Positions 5,877-13,174 are shown, counted from the first letter of the stretch. The stretch: DNA of 19,866 bases from an uncultured Eubacteriales bacterium (GCA_949286815.1 CASEEB010000139.1:1-19866); one strand, 5' to 3'. Numbers and translations are program-made. The notes: generated by a model from the letters alone, not told the origin.

Positions 5877-8408
5877 TTACAGACCCGCCTGTTCGGTACG
5901 GTTAATTATATCGTCCTGAAGTGAGCGTGAAAGAGTAGTGAAGAGCGCACTGTATCCTGCTACGCGAACGACGAGATTTTTATATTTTTCGGGATGCTTT
6001 TGCGCGTCAAGCAAAGTTTCCTTTGACACGACATTGTACTGAACATGCATTCCTTTTTGGTCAAAGTAACCTCTGAGATATGCCACAAATTTCTCAAGGC
6101 TGTCCATTCCGGACAGTGCCGAAGGATGGAATTTCTGATTAAACAAAGTTCCGTTGGAAGCAACTCCGTGATCAAGACGCGCGACAGAGTTTGCGGTTGC
6201 TGTCGGACCCTTTGTATCGCGTCCCGACGCCGGACCTACACCGTCGGCAATCGGCGTGTACGCGAGTCTTCCGTCGGGAGTAGCGCCGGTCTGATATCCG
6301 AGCGGAACATTTGCCGAAACCGGATACAGTCCCGCCTGGTAAATACCGCCTCTGGGATTGGTGAAATTCTCAAACGGCTTTGTATATGTATTTCCGACTT
6401 CGCGCGCGAAGCTGTCAACCTCGGGTATATCGTTTCCGTATTTGGGAAGAGCTTCTATCATGTCGAGTATTTCCTGATATCTTTTCTTCTTTTCTTCGGG
6501 AATACTCTGAGCGGTAGAGATGTTATTATATACCGATTTGATGATATTGTCGTTGACCTCCACGCCCTGTGAATCAAGCTCTTTAACTACTTCCGTAGTA
6601 AGCTCAAGCGCTTTTTTGGGAATTATTCCTTTGCCGAAATTATCCTTGAGCGCCTGCTTAAGCTCAGCCATTGTCACTTTGCGCTCCTCAAATACAAGCG
6701 TTTTAACCGCCAATAAAGCATCGGTCATGTTTGCAATGCCAAATCCCTGAGGACCGGTGAAATTATAATGCGCTCCGCCTTCCTGTATGCTCATACCTTT
6801 TTCAATGCAGTCATCGCACAGGCAGGATTCAAAAGGAAGCGGACATCTGACCGAATGAGCGTAATCGACCGCGTTGTCGGCGTTAACAAGCATTTCTATC
6901 ATGTGAAATTCCTGTTTTTTGTAGGCGTCATAGAATTCCTCAAAAGAGGTCATCTTTTCAACTTCACCTGTCTGTAGACCTATAAGCTCGCCCTTGTCAT
7001 AGCCGTTGGAGAATACAAGCTCCAAAGGCCGGCACATATTGAAGAACGCGGCGTCGTGCCAGCCGTCTGTCTTTGCGCCTTTCTGAGGCTCAACGCATCC
7101 GATTATACAGTAGTCTCTCGCGTCTTCAAGAGTAAGCCCTCTTGCCATGATCGCGGGGATAATGACTTCATCATTGTAAAATGCCGGTACGCCGAGACCC
7201 TCGCGGGTTACAGAAGCGGCCTTAATAAGCAGATCGTGCGGAGAACAGTTCCATACACGTATTGAAAGGGAAGGCTGGGGCAGACGGACATGCATTGTCG
7301 CTTCAAGGCACATGTAGGAGAGGTCATTGGTAACGTCAATACCTTCCTCGTTCTGACCGCCGACGATAAGGTTCTGGAACAGACCGTATCCCGCGAATCC
7401 TTCCGCTGACGCGGCGTCTCTTACCTTGTTGAGGTCATTGAGTTTTACCCAGATGCAATCTATATATTCCTGAGCCTTTTCATATGTGATTTTACCCTCG
7501 TCCAAATCCTTCTTGAACAGCGGGTACATATACTGGTCGAACCGTCCGGGAGAAATCGAATGTCCGCTTGATTCACACTGCAAAAGCTGCTGAATGAACC
7601 AAAACGCCTGACAAGCCTCGTAGAAGTTTCTCGCCGGTTTGCCGGGGACACGGTCGCAGTTTTCGGCAATTTTAAGCAATTCTTCCTTACGTGTGCTGTC
7701 ACTGCATTCGGATGCTTCCTTGAGAGCAAGCTCGGAATAACGGTGCGCGTATGTAATAACGCCTTCACAGCTTTCTATAACCGCTTCGAGGAACTGCTTT
7801 CTTTTGACATAATCACCTTTGCCTATGTAAAGCTTGGAAATGGCTTCCTTTGCTTCGTTTATAATAGCTTCAAGCCCGCAGTTTATAACCTTTGCGTAAT
7901 TTACGTTTATATGCCCGATACCATTGTAAAAATAGTTTCCTACGGTAAACATGCCGTGATTCATGAATACGTCATATACCAACGGATCCATAGATGATGC
8001 CGCGAGGTCGCTTACGGTCTTTCCTTTCCAATAAGGATGCACCTTTTTAAGTCTTTCTACGGTTGAGGGAGAGATATAAAACGGGTCTGCCTCGCGGGTC
8101 GCTATGGTATCGAATTCCGGCTCAAGCCATTCAAACGAATATTCGGGGAAAGTCTGACAGCCTCTGGGCGCTATGGAATTGCTTCCGACTATAAGCTCAT
8201 CCGGTCTTATTATTATCGGAATATTTTCAAGAATATGACGAAATGCGGCGGAACGGCGCTTGATTATCGGCAGTCCTTCTGTCTGCATATAGCTTTCGGT
8301 TACAAGTTCCGCACGGTCCGCTTCAATCTCCGGCATGTTTGCATAAAGGTGTTCTATCAGACGAGGAATACGCGGACTTTTTTCAATTACAAATTTTATG
8401 TTGCTCAT
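5877..8408 (-). CDS. Glycyl radical diol dehydratase (B12-independent propanediol dehydratase)
   Basis: An 843-residue glycyl radical enzyme, the signature enzyme of the compartment; it should convert 1,2-propanediol to propanal. The thiyl-radical site is G437-C438-V-E440-P and the glycyl loop is RVAGYS with G818. H166, H283/S284, C438, E440 and D452 line up by spacing with the substrate residues I recall for Clostridium butyricum glycerol dehydratase (H164, H281/S282, C433, E435, D447). This favours a diol dehydratase over choline lyase, as does the aldolase in the operon. The frame is open to 8489, but the first 27 codons are unrelated. ATG 8408 follows a GGTGGGG element (8417-8423) and begins the conserved fold (MSNIKFVIEKSPRI). 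I see no encapsulation peptide at either end. BMC-T lies upstream and the activase downstream. Confidence 0.92.
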   Translation of the reverse strand: MSNIKFVIEKSPRIPRLIEHLYANMPEIEADRAELVTESYMQTEGLPIIKRRSAAFRHILENIPIIIRPDELIVGSNSIAPRGCQTFPEYSFEWLEPEFDTIATREADPFYISPSTVERLKKVHPYWKGKTVSDLAASSMDPLVYDVFMNHGMFTVGNYFYNGIGHINVNYAKVINCGLEAIINEAKEAISKLYIGKGDYVKRKQFLEAVIESCEGVITYAHRYSELALKEASECSDSTRKEELLKIAENCDRVPGKPARNFYEACQAFWFIQQLLQCESSGHSISPGRFDQYMYPLFKKDLDEGKITYEKAQEYIDCIWVKLNDLNKVRDAASAEGFAGYGLFQNLIVGGQNEEGIDVTNDLSYMCLEATMHVRLPQPSLSIRVWNCSPHDLLIKAASVTREGLGVPAFYNDEVIIPAIMARGLTLEDARDYCIIGCVEPQKGAKTDGWHDAAFFNMCRPLELVFSNGYDKGELIGLQTGEVEKMTSFEEFYDAYKKQEFHMIEMLVNADNAVDYAHSVRCPLPFESCLCDDCIEKGMSIQEGGAHYNFTGPQGFGIANMTDALLAVKTLVFEERKVTMAELKQALKDNFGKGIIPKKALELTTEVVKELDSQGVEVNDNIIKSVYNNISTAQSIPEEKKKRYQEILDMIEALPKYGNDIPEVDSFAREVGNTYTKPFENFTNPRGGIYQAGLYPVSANVPLGYQTGATPDGRLAYTPIADGVGPASGRDTKGPTATANSVARLDHGVASNGTLFNQKFHPSALSGMDSLEKFVAYLRGYFDQKGMHVQYNVVSKETLLDAQKHPEKYKNLVVRVAGYSALFTTLSRSLQDDIINRTEQAGL

Positions 8409-8469
8409 AATATAAACCCCACCGATTATTATAAATATAACTAAATTAAGATGTCTTGCCACTCGATTT

Positions 8470-8503
8470 TTTTCAGTGGAGAGATACAATATCCCACTGA
8501 AAA
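8470..8503 (-). other. Hairpin upstream of the diol dehydratase gene
   Basis: Arms TTTTCAGTGG (8470-8479) and CCACTGAAAA (8494-8503) form a perfect 10-bp stem with a 14-nt loop in the 128-nt gap between BMC-T and the dehydratase. There is no U tract on the minus strand. It may be an mRNA processing or stability element. Confidence 0.5.
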
Positions 8504-8514
8504 CGTTGAATGAC

Positions 8515-8527
8515 GGGGCTTAGCCCC
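8515..8527 (-). other. GC-rich hairpin just after the BMC-T gene
   Basis: GGGGC (8515-8519) and GCCCC (8523-8527) pair around a 3-nt loop, 9 nt beyond the BMC-T stop codon. No U run follows, so it is more likely a 3-prime stabiliser or pause site than a terminator. Confidence 0.45.
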
Positions 8528-8536
8528 TTATTGAAA

Positions 8537-9082
8537 TTAAATCTGTTCCCAAAGGGCTTCGTGCGGCGCCGGAATAACGGCACAGTTGTTGTAAAGCCCC
8601 TGGTTCTTCGCGTAATCGGCTCCCGCTTCAACCGCGGCGGTAACGTCTCCCACATCACCCGTTACGAGGATAATGCCTTTTCCGCCCATACCTCTTGAAA
8701 TGCGGAGTTCATATATTGCGACTTTACTTGTCTTTACGGCAATATCCGCTGCTTTTATTGCGCTTGCCGCGGAATAAGTCTCAATAATACCGAGACTGCC
8801 TTTCTTTTCGGCGGTATGCGTTCCGAAAAGGGAAGTGATGACCTGAGGGTCAATGCGTCCGATGATGGAAGTGTCGACAAGTTTATCTCCGAAGCGCTCT
8901 TTGACATGCTCTACCGATGAGGTTACGTTGGATATTGTTCCGGTCAGAATTATTTCAAATTTTCCGGGACATGCCGGATGTGCCGATATTAAGCTGATTC
9001 CGGCGCTCTTAAGTGCCGCGTCGGTCGCTTCAATACCTTTTGCTATACTTTTAAGTTCAATTACACCAATTGCCTGATACAT
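8537..9082 (-). CDS. PduT-like tandem BMC-domain shell protein (BMC-T) with probable Fe-S pore
   Basis: A 181-residue protein with two BMC domains: about residues 2-88 (QAIGVIELKSIAKGIEATDA) and about 96-175 (GSLGIIETYSAASAIKAADI). It should form a pseudohexameric trimer in the shell facet. Residue C38 in the sequence SAHPACPGKF sits where PduT carries the cysteine that binds a 4Fe-4S cluster at the three-fold pore, with the same CPGK context. Encoded between the PduS-like flavin/Fe-S protein and the dehydratase, it is a good candidate for an electron port through the shell. The start at 9082 gives the normal BMC N-terminus. Cluster binding is inferred from the conserved cysteine. Confidence 0.9.
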   Translation of the reverse strand: MYQAIGVIELKSIAKGIEATDAALKSAGISLISAHPACPGKFEIILTGTISNVTSSVEHVKERFGDKLVDTSIIGRIDPQVITSLFGTHTAEKKGSLGIIETYSAASAIKAADIAVKTSKVAIYELRISRGMGGKGIILVTGDVGDVTAAVEAGADYAKNQGLYNNCAVIPAPHEALWEQI

Positions 9083-9133
9083 TTATTGTTTACCTGCTTT
9101 ACTTATATTTTTGTTTTAAAATATATTTGACGA

Positions 9134-9147
9134 CCGGGGAACCCCGG
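9134..9147 (-). other. GC-rich hairpin between PduS-like and BMC-T genes
   Basis: CCGGG (9134-9138) and CCCGG (9143-9147) form a 5-bp GC stem with loop GAAC. On the minus strand it lies 22 nt after the PduS-like stop and has no U tract. It is a weak pause or stability element at best. Confidence 0.35.
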
Positions 9148-9169
9148 ATATGATACTATCCCGAAAATT

Positions 9170-10498
9170 TCAGGCTTCTATTACTATCTTTGCAGAATCG
9201 ACAAAGGTTACTTTTCCGGATATGGAAGCATACTGCGGTACGGAGAGTCCCGCGCCGGCATTAGCTATAAGCTGTCCCTCGGTTACCGTTTCGCCTTCCT
9301 TTACCGCGGGAACCGACGGAGCGCCTATGTGCTGAGACATGAGAATTTCAACCTTTGACGCCGTAAGTTTTTCCGGAATGAATTTGGGAAGCACGTCAAA
9401 TTTTCTGACTCCGAGTATATCCTCCCATCTTTCGGACGGAATCATATGGTACGGTCTGTCGGCATGGGGATGATAATCTTCACTGCCCGCCGAGAATCTC
9501 ATCTTATTCTTAGCGAGTATGCCCTTGAGATGGAGTATTACGTCCTTGGGTGAAATGTCCTGGCAGCAGGCGGCTTCGGCACAGACTCCGCAGGAACAGC
9601 ACAGGGAAGCTGTTTTTATAAGCTCCGGGTTGTCCACGACGGCGTTGGTAAGCGCAGCCCTTATCATTTTGTGAGGCTCAAGCGGATATCCGAGGAGATG
9701 TCTCGGACATAGTTCGGTACAACGGACACATCCGCAGCAACATGACGCGGCTCTGCGGAGCATATCGTCCATTGATACCTGCTTATGCACTACACAGGGG
9801 ATATTGTCGGGAACAATAAGCACGGATTTTGTGGTTTTAACCACCGTGGACATAGCAGGGTCTTTAAGCTTGCCCATTGAGGGACCGCCGTCAAACATTA
9901 CCTGATTCGGCGCTACTTTTACTCCAAGCTTTTCAAAGATTTCTGATACTTTCATACCGACAGGAACTTTGACAACGTATCTTTCGGGGATATCTCCCCC
10001 TACTGTCAGCCATTTTTCCGTTACGGGACGATTTTCTTTTACAGCGGCGCGTATATTGTATACCGTCTCGCCGTTGTAAACTATAACTCCCGCCGTTATC
10101 GGAAGATTTCCGGGCTTTACAAGTCTGCCGGTGGTCTCATATATAAGATTTATTTCATCACCCATCGGGTAAACATTCGGAAGAAGCTTGACGCTTACGT
10201 TTTCTCCGAGTATCTGCCCGTCGGTATAACCGAGCATAACCGCGCGGTGTTCTTTTATGGATATGTATGTATGCTGTATGCCGGTCGCCTGCATAACAAG
10301 CTGAGCTCCCTCAACGATTCTGGACATCTCCTCACGCATCAGCATATAATCCGTATACATCAACGGCTCGCATTCCGCACAGTTGATTACGAGTGTGTCA
10401 GCACCGTCCGCAAGCTTTCCGTAAGAGGGAAATCCCGCGCCTCCCGCTCCGACAATGCTGTTGTTTTGCATAATTTGTTTCAATTCTAATTCGGACAT
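9170..10498 (-). CDS. PduS/RnfC-like flavin and Fe-S oxidoreductase
   Basis: A 442-residue protein. The N-terminal part has the complex I 51-kDa/RnfC nucleotide-FMN loop VGAGGAGFPSYGKL (16-29), then an SLBB-like region. Two 4Fe-4S sites follow: C254-x2-C257-x2-C260-x3-C264-P and C300-x2-C303-x2-C306 with C311/C312. The C-terminus (about 390-442) is a barrel-sandwich domain. This matches PduS, described as a cobalamin reductase in B12-dependent Pdu compartments. A glycyl radical operon needs no B12, so electron transfer or NAD(H) recycling with the PduT-like shell protein is more likely. The nearest SD (AAGGA, 10524-10528) is 25 nt before the ATG, with a hairpin (10510-10523) between them. No in-frame start codon lies closer to it. 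Confidence 0.9.
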   Translation of the reverse strand: MSELELKQIMQNNSIVGAGGAGFPSYGKLADGADTLVINCAECEPLMYTDYMLMREEMSRIVEGAQLVMQATGIQHTYISIKEHRAVMLGYTDGQILGENVSVKLLPNVYPMGDEINLIYETTGRLVKPGNLPITAGVIVYNGETVYNIRAAVKENRPVTEKWLTVGGDIPERYVVKVPVGMKVSEIFEKLGVKVAPNQVMFDGGPSMGKLKDPAMSTVVKTTKSVLIVPDNIPCVVHKQVSMDDMLRRAASCCCGCVRCTELCPRHLLGYPLEPHKMIRAALTNAVVDNPELIKTASLCCSCGVCAEAACCQDISPKDVILHLKGILAKNKMRFSAGSEDYHPHADRPYHMIPSERWEDILGVRKFDVLPKFIPEKLTASKVEILMSQHIGAPSVPAVKEGETVTEGQLIANAGAGLSVPQYASISGKVTFVDSAKIVIEA

Positions 10499-10509
10499 TT
10501 TTTCTGCAT

Positions 10510-10523
10510 CGCACTGATGTGCG
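10510..10523 (-). promoter_or_regulatory. Hairpin between ribosome site and start codon of the PduS-like gene
   Basis: CGCAC (10510-10514) and GTGCG (10519-10523) pair with a 4-nt loop. On the mRNA the hairpin follows AAAGGA directly and ends 11 nt before AUG 10498. Folding would bring a distant SD into working range, so initiation may depend on this structure. Confidence 0.5.
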
Positions 10524-10568
10524 TCCTTTCGGAAAAATACTTTATATTAAATGATAATTTTAAACTTT

Positions 10569-10832
10569 TCAATTCTGGTTTTTATCGACAACACCGACTA
10601 TCACGGCGTCAACCGGCGAATTCTGATCTCCTACAGCCATTCTCGCACTGCTGCCGGTAGTTATCAGAACTTCCTCTCCGATTCCCGCGCTTACCGCTCT
10701 GTCTACGGCTACCACATATTTGTCGGTTATTTTGTCGTTTTCGATAAGTCTGACCTCAAGAAATTTATATCCTATAAGACTTGGTAATTTATTCGTGGAG
10801 ACTATGGTTCCGACGACTTTGCCTTTTAACAT
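10569..10832 (-). CDS. BMC-P vertex protein (EutN/CcmL family)
   Basis: An 87-residue pentamer-forming protein that caps the vertices of the shell. The start MLKGKVVGTIVSTNKLPSLI and the later segments VVAVDRAVSAGIGEEVLIT and GSSARMA are typical of EutN/CcmL/PduN, as is the length. It is the only BMC-P gene in the window, which is enough to close a polyhedral shell. AAAGGA (10843-10848) lies 10 nt upstream. The gene sits between pduL and the PduS-like gene with short gaps and belongs to the same transcript. Confidence 0.93.
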   Translation of the reverse strand: MLKGKVVGTIVSTNKLPSLIGYKFLEVRLIENDKITDKYVVAVDRAVSAGIGEEVLITTGSSARMAVGDQNSPVDAVIVGVVDKNQN

Positions 10833-10875
10833 TGTGTTACAATCCTTTCCTTTTTAATTGGAACAAGCTCTTTTT

Positions 10876-11535
10876 TCAATCCTCAGCTATTGTAACAGTA
10901 CTGCCGTTTTTCAGACCTGTGGCGTTCGCATCGTCTGTATCAATATGCATTTCAAGTCGGAATTTGTCGCTGACTCTTATCTGAACATCGTACCATTTTG
11001 TTTTCTTTGTTCCGGAGAAAGCGTTTACTGTGACATAATCCCCGTCTTTAACCCCGAATTTTTCGGCGTCTGACGGACTCATATGTATATGTCTGTTTGC
11101 TATAATGCAGCCTTCATTCAGATTTACAATACCTTTCGGACCTATTATCGTCACCGGGGCAGAGCCTTTTGTATCGCCCGATTCTCTTACAGGCGGCTTC
11201 AGCTTCAATACAAATGAATCTGTAACCGAAATTTCGATCTGACTGTTTTTTCTCAAAGGACCGAGTACCCTTACGCCTTCAATGGCGCGCATCGACGGAC
11301 CGATAAGCGTCAATGTCTCTTTGCAGGCATATTGACCGGGTTGTGAAAGGTCTTTCAGCGGCGTAAGTTCATAGCCTTTGCCGAACAGTGTTTCCATGTC
11401 TTCCTTTGTAAGATGTATGTGCCTGTTGGATATTCCTATCGGAATTTCCTCGGTTTGTCCGGTTGAATTTTCGCCGTTCATTTCGGATATGACTTTTTTT
11501 ACAATACTTGCGATTTCTGATGATGTTATATCCAT
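10876..11535 (-). CDS. pduL: PduL-type phosphate propanoyltransferase
   Basis: A 219-residue BMC phosphotransacylase that exchanges CoA for phosphate on propionyl-CoA and so recycles CoA inside the compartment. It has the two-part PduL fold with zinc-binding histidines in SNRHIHLT (H39, H41) and ANRHIHMS (H149, H151), plus the conserved LEMHIDTDDANA (H197). The N-terminus MDITSSEIASIVKKVISEM is an amphipathic encapsulation peptide very like that of the alcohol dehydrogenase. The frame extends to 11553, but ATG 11535 begins the encapsulation peptide and has AAAGGA (11545-11550) 9 nt upstream. The gene is preceded by a 313-nt structured gap, the largest in the operon. Confidence 0.95.
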   Translation of the reverse strand: MDITSSEIASIVKKVISEMNGENSTGQTEEIPIGISNRHIHLTKEDMETLFGKGYELTPLKDLSQPGQYACKETLTLIGPSMRAIEGVRVLGPLRKNSQIEISVTDSFVLKLKPPVRESGDTKGSAPVTIIGPKGIVNLNEGCIIANRHIHMSPSDAEKFGVKDGDYVTVNAFSGTKKTKWYDVQIRVSDKFRLEMHIDTDDANATGLKNGSTVTIAED

Positions 11536-11631
11536 TATTACCGTTCCTTTCATGCTGATTTTTTCATCAGCTTCAGATTTTGCGGAATTTTATAGATTTT
11601 GCACAATCGTACACAATCATAAAAACCGCGT

Positions 11632-11704
11632 GTAATTTTTCTATGAATCGCATAAAGCGGAAATATAAGCTCATATGGCTTTATCCGATTCATATAAAAA
11701 TTAC
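11632..11704. repeat. 27-bp imperfect inverted repeat upstream of pduL
   Basis: The arms 11632-11658 and 11678-11704 are complementary at 25 of 27 positions around a 19-nt centre. Each arm reads GTAATTTTT, then TATGAATCG, then ATAAAGC, with single mismatched bases between the blocks. As RNA this is a very long hairpin inside the 313-nt gap 11536-11848, which contains no credible gene. It could be a degenerate mobile repeat, an RNase III-type processing site or a regulatory structure. I do not recognise the family. Confidence 0.75.
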
Positions 11705-11712
11705 CTTTGAGG

Positions 11713-11742
11713 AGTGTCTTGCCCGTTTTAGGGCAAGACACT
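11713..11742. other. Perfect 12-bp hairpin between shell gene and pduL
   Basis: AGTGTCTTGCCC (11713-11724) and GGGCAAGACACT (11731-11742) pair perfectly around loop GTTTTA. On the minus strand it lies 106 nt after the last of the clustered BMC-H genes, before the 27-bp inverted repeat. Neither strand has a proper U tract after it, so termination would be partial. It may protect the 3-prime end of the shell-gene segment. Confidence 0.65.
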
Positions 11743-11848
11743 TCCGTTTTCCGCATGGTAAGCGGTTCGGTAAGAGTCAGCAAAAACATTATCCGTTGAG
11801 TTCCGGATACTGATCTACTCTCTTTCCGAATTCAGTCTGACGCGCAAA

Positions 11849-12124
11849 TCAGCCCAATTTGGGAAGAAGCTTGTTTACATCGTCGTGAGGTCTGGGGATA
11901 ACGTGTGTAGCGATGACTTCACCGAGTCTTGAAGCAGCGGCGCCGCCGGCTTCAACAGCGGATTTAACAGCTCCGACGTCTCCGCGAACCATAACGCTTA
12001 CGAGTCCGGAACCGATCTTCTCGGATCCGATAAGCTGTACGTTAGCAGCCTTTACCATAGCATCAGCTGCTTCGATGGCAGCTACAAGTCCTCTGGTTTC
12101 AACCATTCCAAGTGCTTCGTTCAT
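11849..12124 (-). CDS. BMC-H shell hexamer protein, PduA/PduJ type (copy 2)
   Basis: A 91-residue single-BMC-domain protein, canonical in length and sequence. It starts [20 protein letters not shown], carries the pore loop KIGSG and ends in [18 protein letters not shown]. It is almost identical to the product of 12509-12784. The proteins differ only at one Ala/Ser position near residue 54 and in the last dozen residues. The genes are offset by exactly 660 bp with 16 mismatches over 240 bp compared (11881-12120 against 12541-12780). AAGGAG lies about 8 nt upstream. It is likely one of the bulk facet proteins, and two copies would raise its dosage. Confidence 0.96.
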   Translation of the reverse strand: MNEALGMVETRGLVAAIEAADAMVKAANVQLIGSEKIGSGLVSVMVRGDVGAVKSAVEAGGAAASRLGEVIATHVIPRPHDDVNKLLPKLG

Positions 12125-12154
12125 AACAAATTCTCCTTATCTGTATTTTGGGTT

Positions 12155-12439
12155 TTAAACACCCTCGTCTGTTTTTATAAATTTCATTATGTCGGGGTGC
12201 GGGCGGGGAATAACCTCGTGGCAAACGACTTTTCCTACCTCTTTCGCCGCAGCTATACCTGCATCAAGCGCGGCAGTCACCGCGGAGACAGAGCCTTCTA
12301 CAACAACTGTCACCAGCCGTCCGCCCAAGCGTTTTTCGACATGAATGAGTTTTACATCCGCGGCCTTGACCATAGCGTCAAGACCGACTATGGCTGTTAC
12401 CATAGCCTGGACTTCCAGCAACGCAATTGCATTTTCCAT
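12155..12439 (-). CDS. BMC-H shell hexamer protein with variant pore loop
   Basis: A 94-residue BMC-H protein, MENAIALLEVQAMVTAIVGL onward, with the usual VIPRPHPD end. Its pore loop reads VEKRLGGRL instead of the SEKIGSGL of its two neighbours, adding an arginine near the pore. This suggests a distinct permeability or a charged port. It lies between the two near-identical BMC-H genes. AAGGA (12456-12460) is 16 nt from the ATG, unusually far, and no better start is in frame, so translation may be weaker than for the neighbours, as would suit a minor shell component. Confidence 0.94.
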   Translation of the reverse strand: MENAIALLEVQAMVTAIVGLDAMVKAADVKLIHVEKRLGGRLVTVVVEGSVSAVTAALDAGIAAAKEVGKVVCHEVIPRPHPDIMKFIKTDEGV

Positions 12440-12508
12440 AAGATTTAAGTAAAAATCCTTTGCTTAGTTTGTTCATGCCGGCACTGCCGGGTATAAAGTT
12501 TCTGTCAA

Positions 12509-12784
12509 TTACTTAATAGAGGGAAGAAGCTTGTCAACATCCGTGTGGGGTCTGGGAATTACGTGTGTGGCGATGACTTCGCCGAGTCTTGAAGCAGCGG
12601 CGCCGCCGGCTTCAACGGCTGCCTTAACGGCTCCGACGTCTCCGCGAACCATAACGCTTACGAGTCCGGAACCGATCTTCTCGGATCCGATAAGCTGTAC
12701 GTTGGCAGCCTTTACCATAGCATCAGCCGCTTCAATGGCAGCTACAAGTCCTCTGGTTTCAACCATTCCAAGTGCTTCGTTCAT
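12509..12784 (-). CDS. BMC-H shell hexamer protein, PduA/PduJ type (copy 1)
   Basis: A 91-residue canonical hexameric shell protein with pore loop KIGSG and tail [18 protein letters not shown]. It is the near-duplicate of the gene at 11849-12124. The ATG follows the stop of the upstream extended BMC-H gene by 3 nt. Its SD, AAAGGAG (12794-12800), lies inside that gene, so the two are translationally coupled. It is expected to be a major facet protein. Confidence 0.96.
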   Translation of the reverse strand: MNEALGMVETRGLVAAIEAADAMVKAANVQLIGSEKIGSGLVSVMVRGDVGAVKAAVEAGGAAASRLGEVIATHVIPRPHTDVDKLLPSIK

Positions 12785-12787
12785 TTG

Positions 12788-13174
12788 TTAAATCTCCTTT
12801 ATATATGAGTTATTTTTACTGTTGTTGTTTTTGTCGGAACTTTCAGAGTTGTTGTTTCTGAGTTTGTCTCTGCCGGTCGCGGTAAGGTTAGCAAACCATT
12901 CAACCGACGGGTCAAGTCCCGCAATCAGCTTTGAGGTAATGTAAAGCCCTTTGTTTTTGGCCTCCGCAACCCCCGCTTCGAGAGCCGCTTCGACCGCTCC
13001 CGCGTCGCCTTCAAACTTTACCACCATAACAAGCGGCACAGCGCACTTTTCGGCGTTTGCGGGTTTATTCTTATCGATAGCTACAACCTTTACGTCCGCG
13101 GATTTTGCAACCACGTCAGCTACTTTTATTGAGGTCGTGTAGCCGTAAACCTCAATCATTCCGAGAGCTGCCAT
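12788..13174 (-). CDS. Extended BMC-H shell protein with Asn/Ser/Lys-rich tail
   Basis: A 128-residue BMC-H variant and the first shell gene in the operon. The BMC core begins MAALGMIEVYGYTTSIKVAD. The pore-loop region is enlarged (AIDKNKPANAEKCAVPLV, about residues 32-49, with C44) and lacks the GSG pore motif. After the core (about residue 95) a tail of about 30 residues is rich in Asn, Ser and Lys and probably flexible. AGAGGG (13183-13188) is 8 nt upstream and overlaps the stop of the alcohol dehydrogenase gene. The tail could bind cargo or external partners, but its role is not evident from sequence. Confidence 0.9.
   Translation of the reverse strand: MAALGMIEVYGYTTSIKVADVVAKSADVKVVAIDKNKPANAEKCAVPLVMVVKFEGDAGAVEAALEAGVAEAKNKGLYITSKLIAGLDPSVEWFANLTATGRDKLRNNNSESSDKNNNSKNNSYIKEI

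Noticed and set aside
5877..8408. Choline trimethylamine-lyase (CutC) identity for the glycyl radical enzyme
   Set aside because: The diol-dehydratase substrate residues are all present at matching spacing, and the operon contains a deoxysugar-phosphate aldolase.
8428..8457. Perfect TATAAT on the minus strand (8433-8428) as an internal promoter for the diol dehydratase
   Set aside because: The best -35 is poor (AAGACA, 18-bp spacing). Transcription would start at about 8421, inside the ribosome site at 8417-8423.
11550..11789. Minus-strand 79-codon ORF in the gap between shell gene and pduL
   Set aside because: It runs through both strong inverted repeats, has no good ribosome site and resembles no protein I know. 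The gap is better explained as RNA or DNA structure.
11849..12784. CRISPR-like or mobile repeat explanation for the 660-bp spaced repeats
   Set aside because: The repeated segments are in-frame BMC-H genes with codon-level differences, so this is gene duplication.
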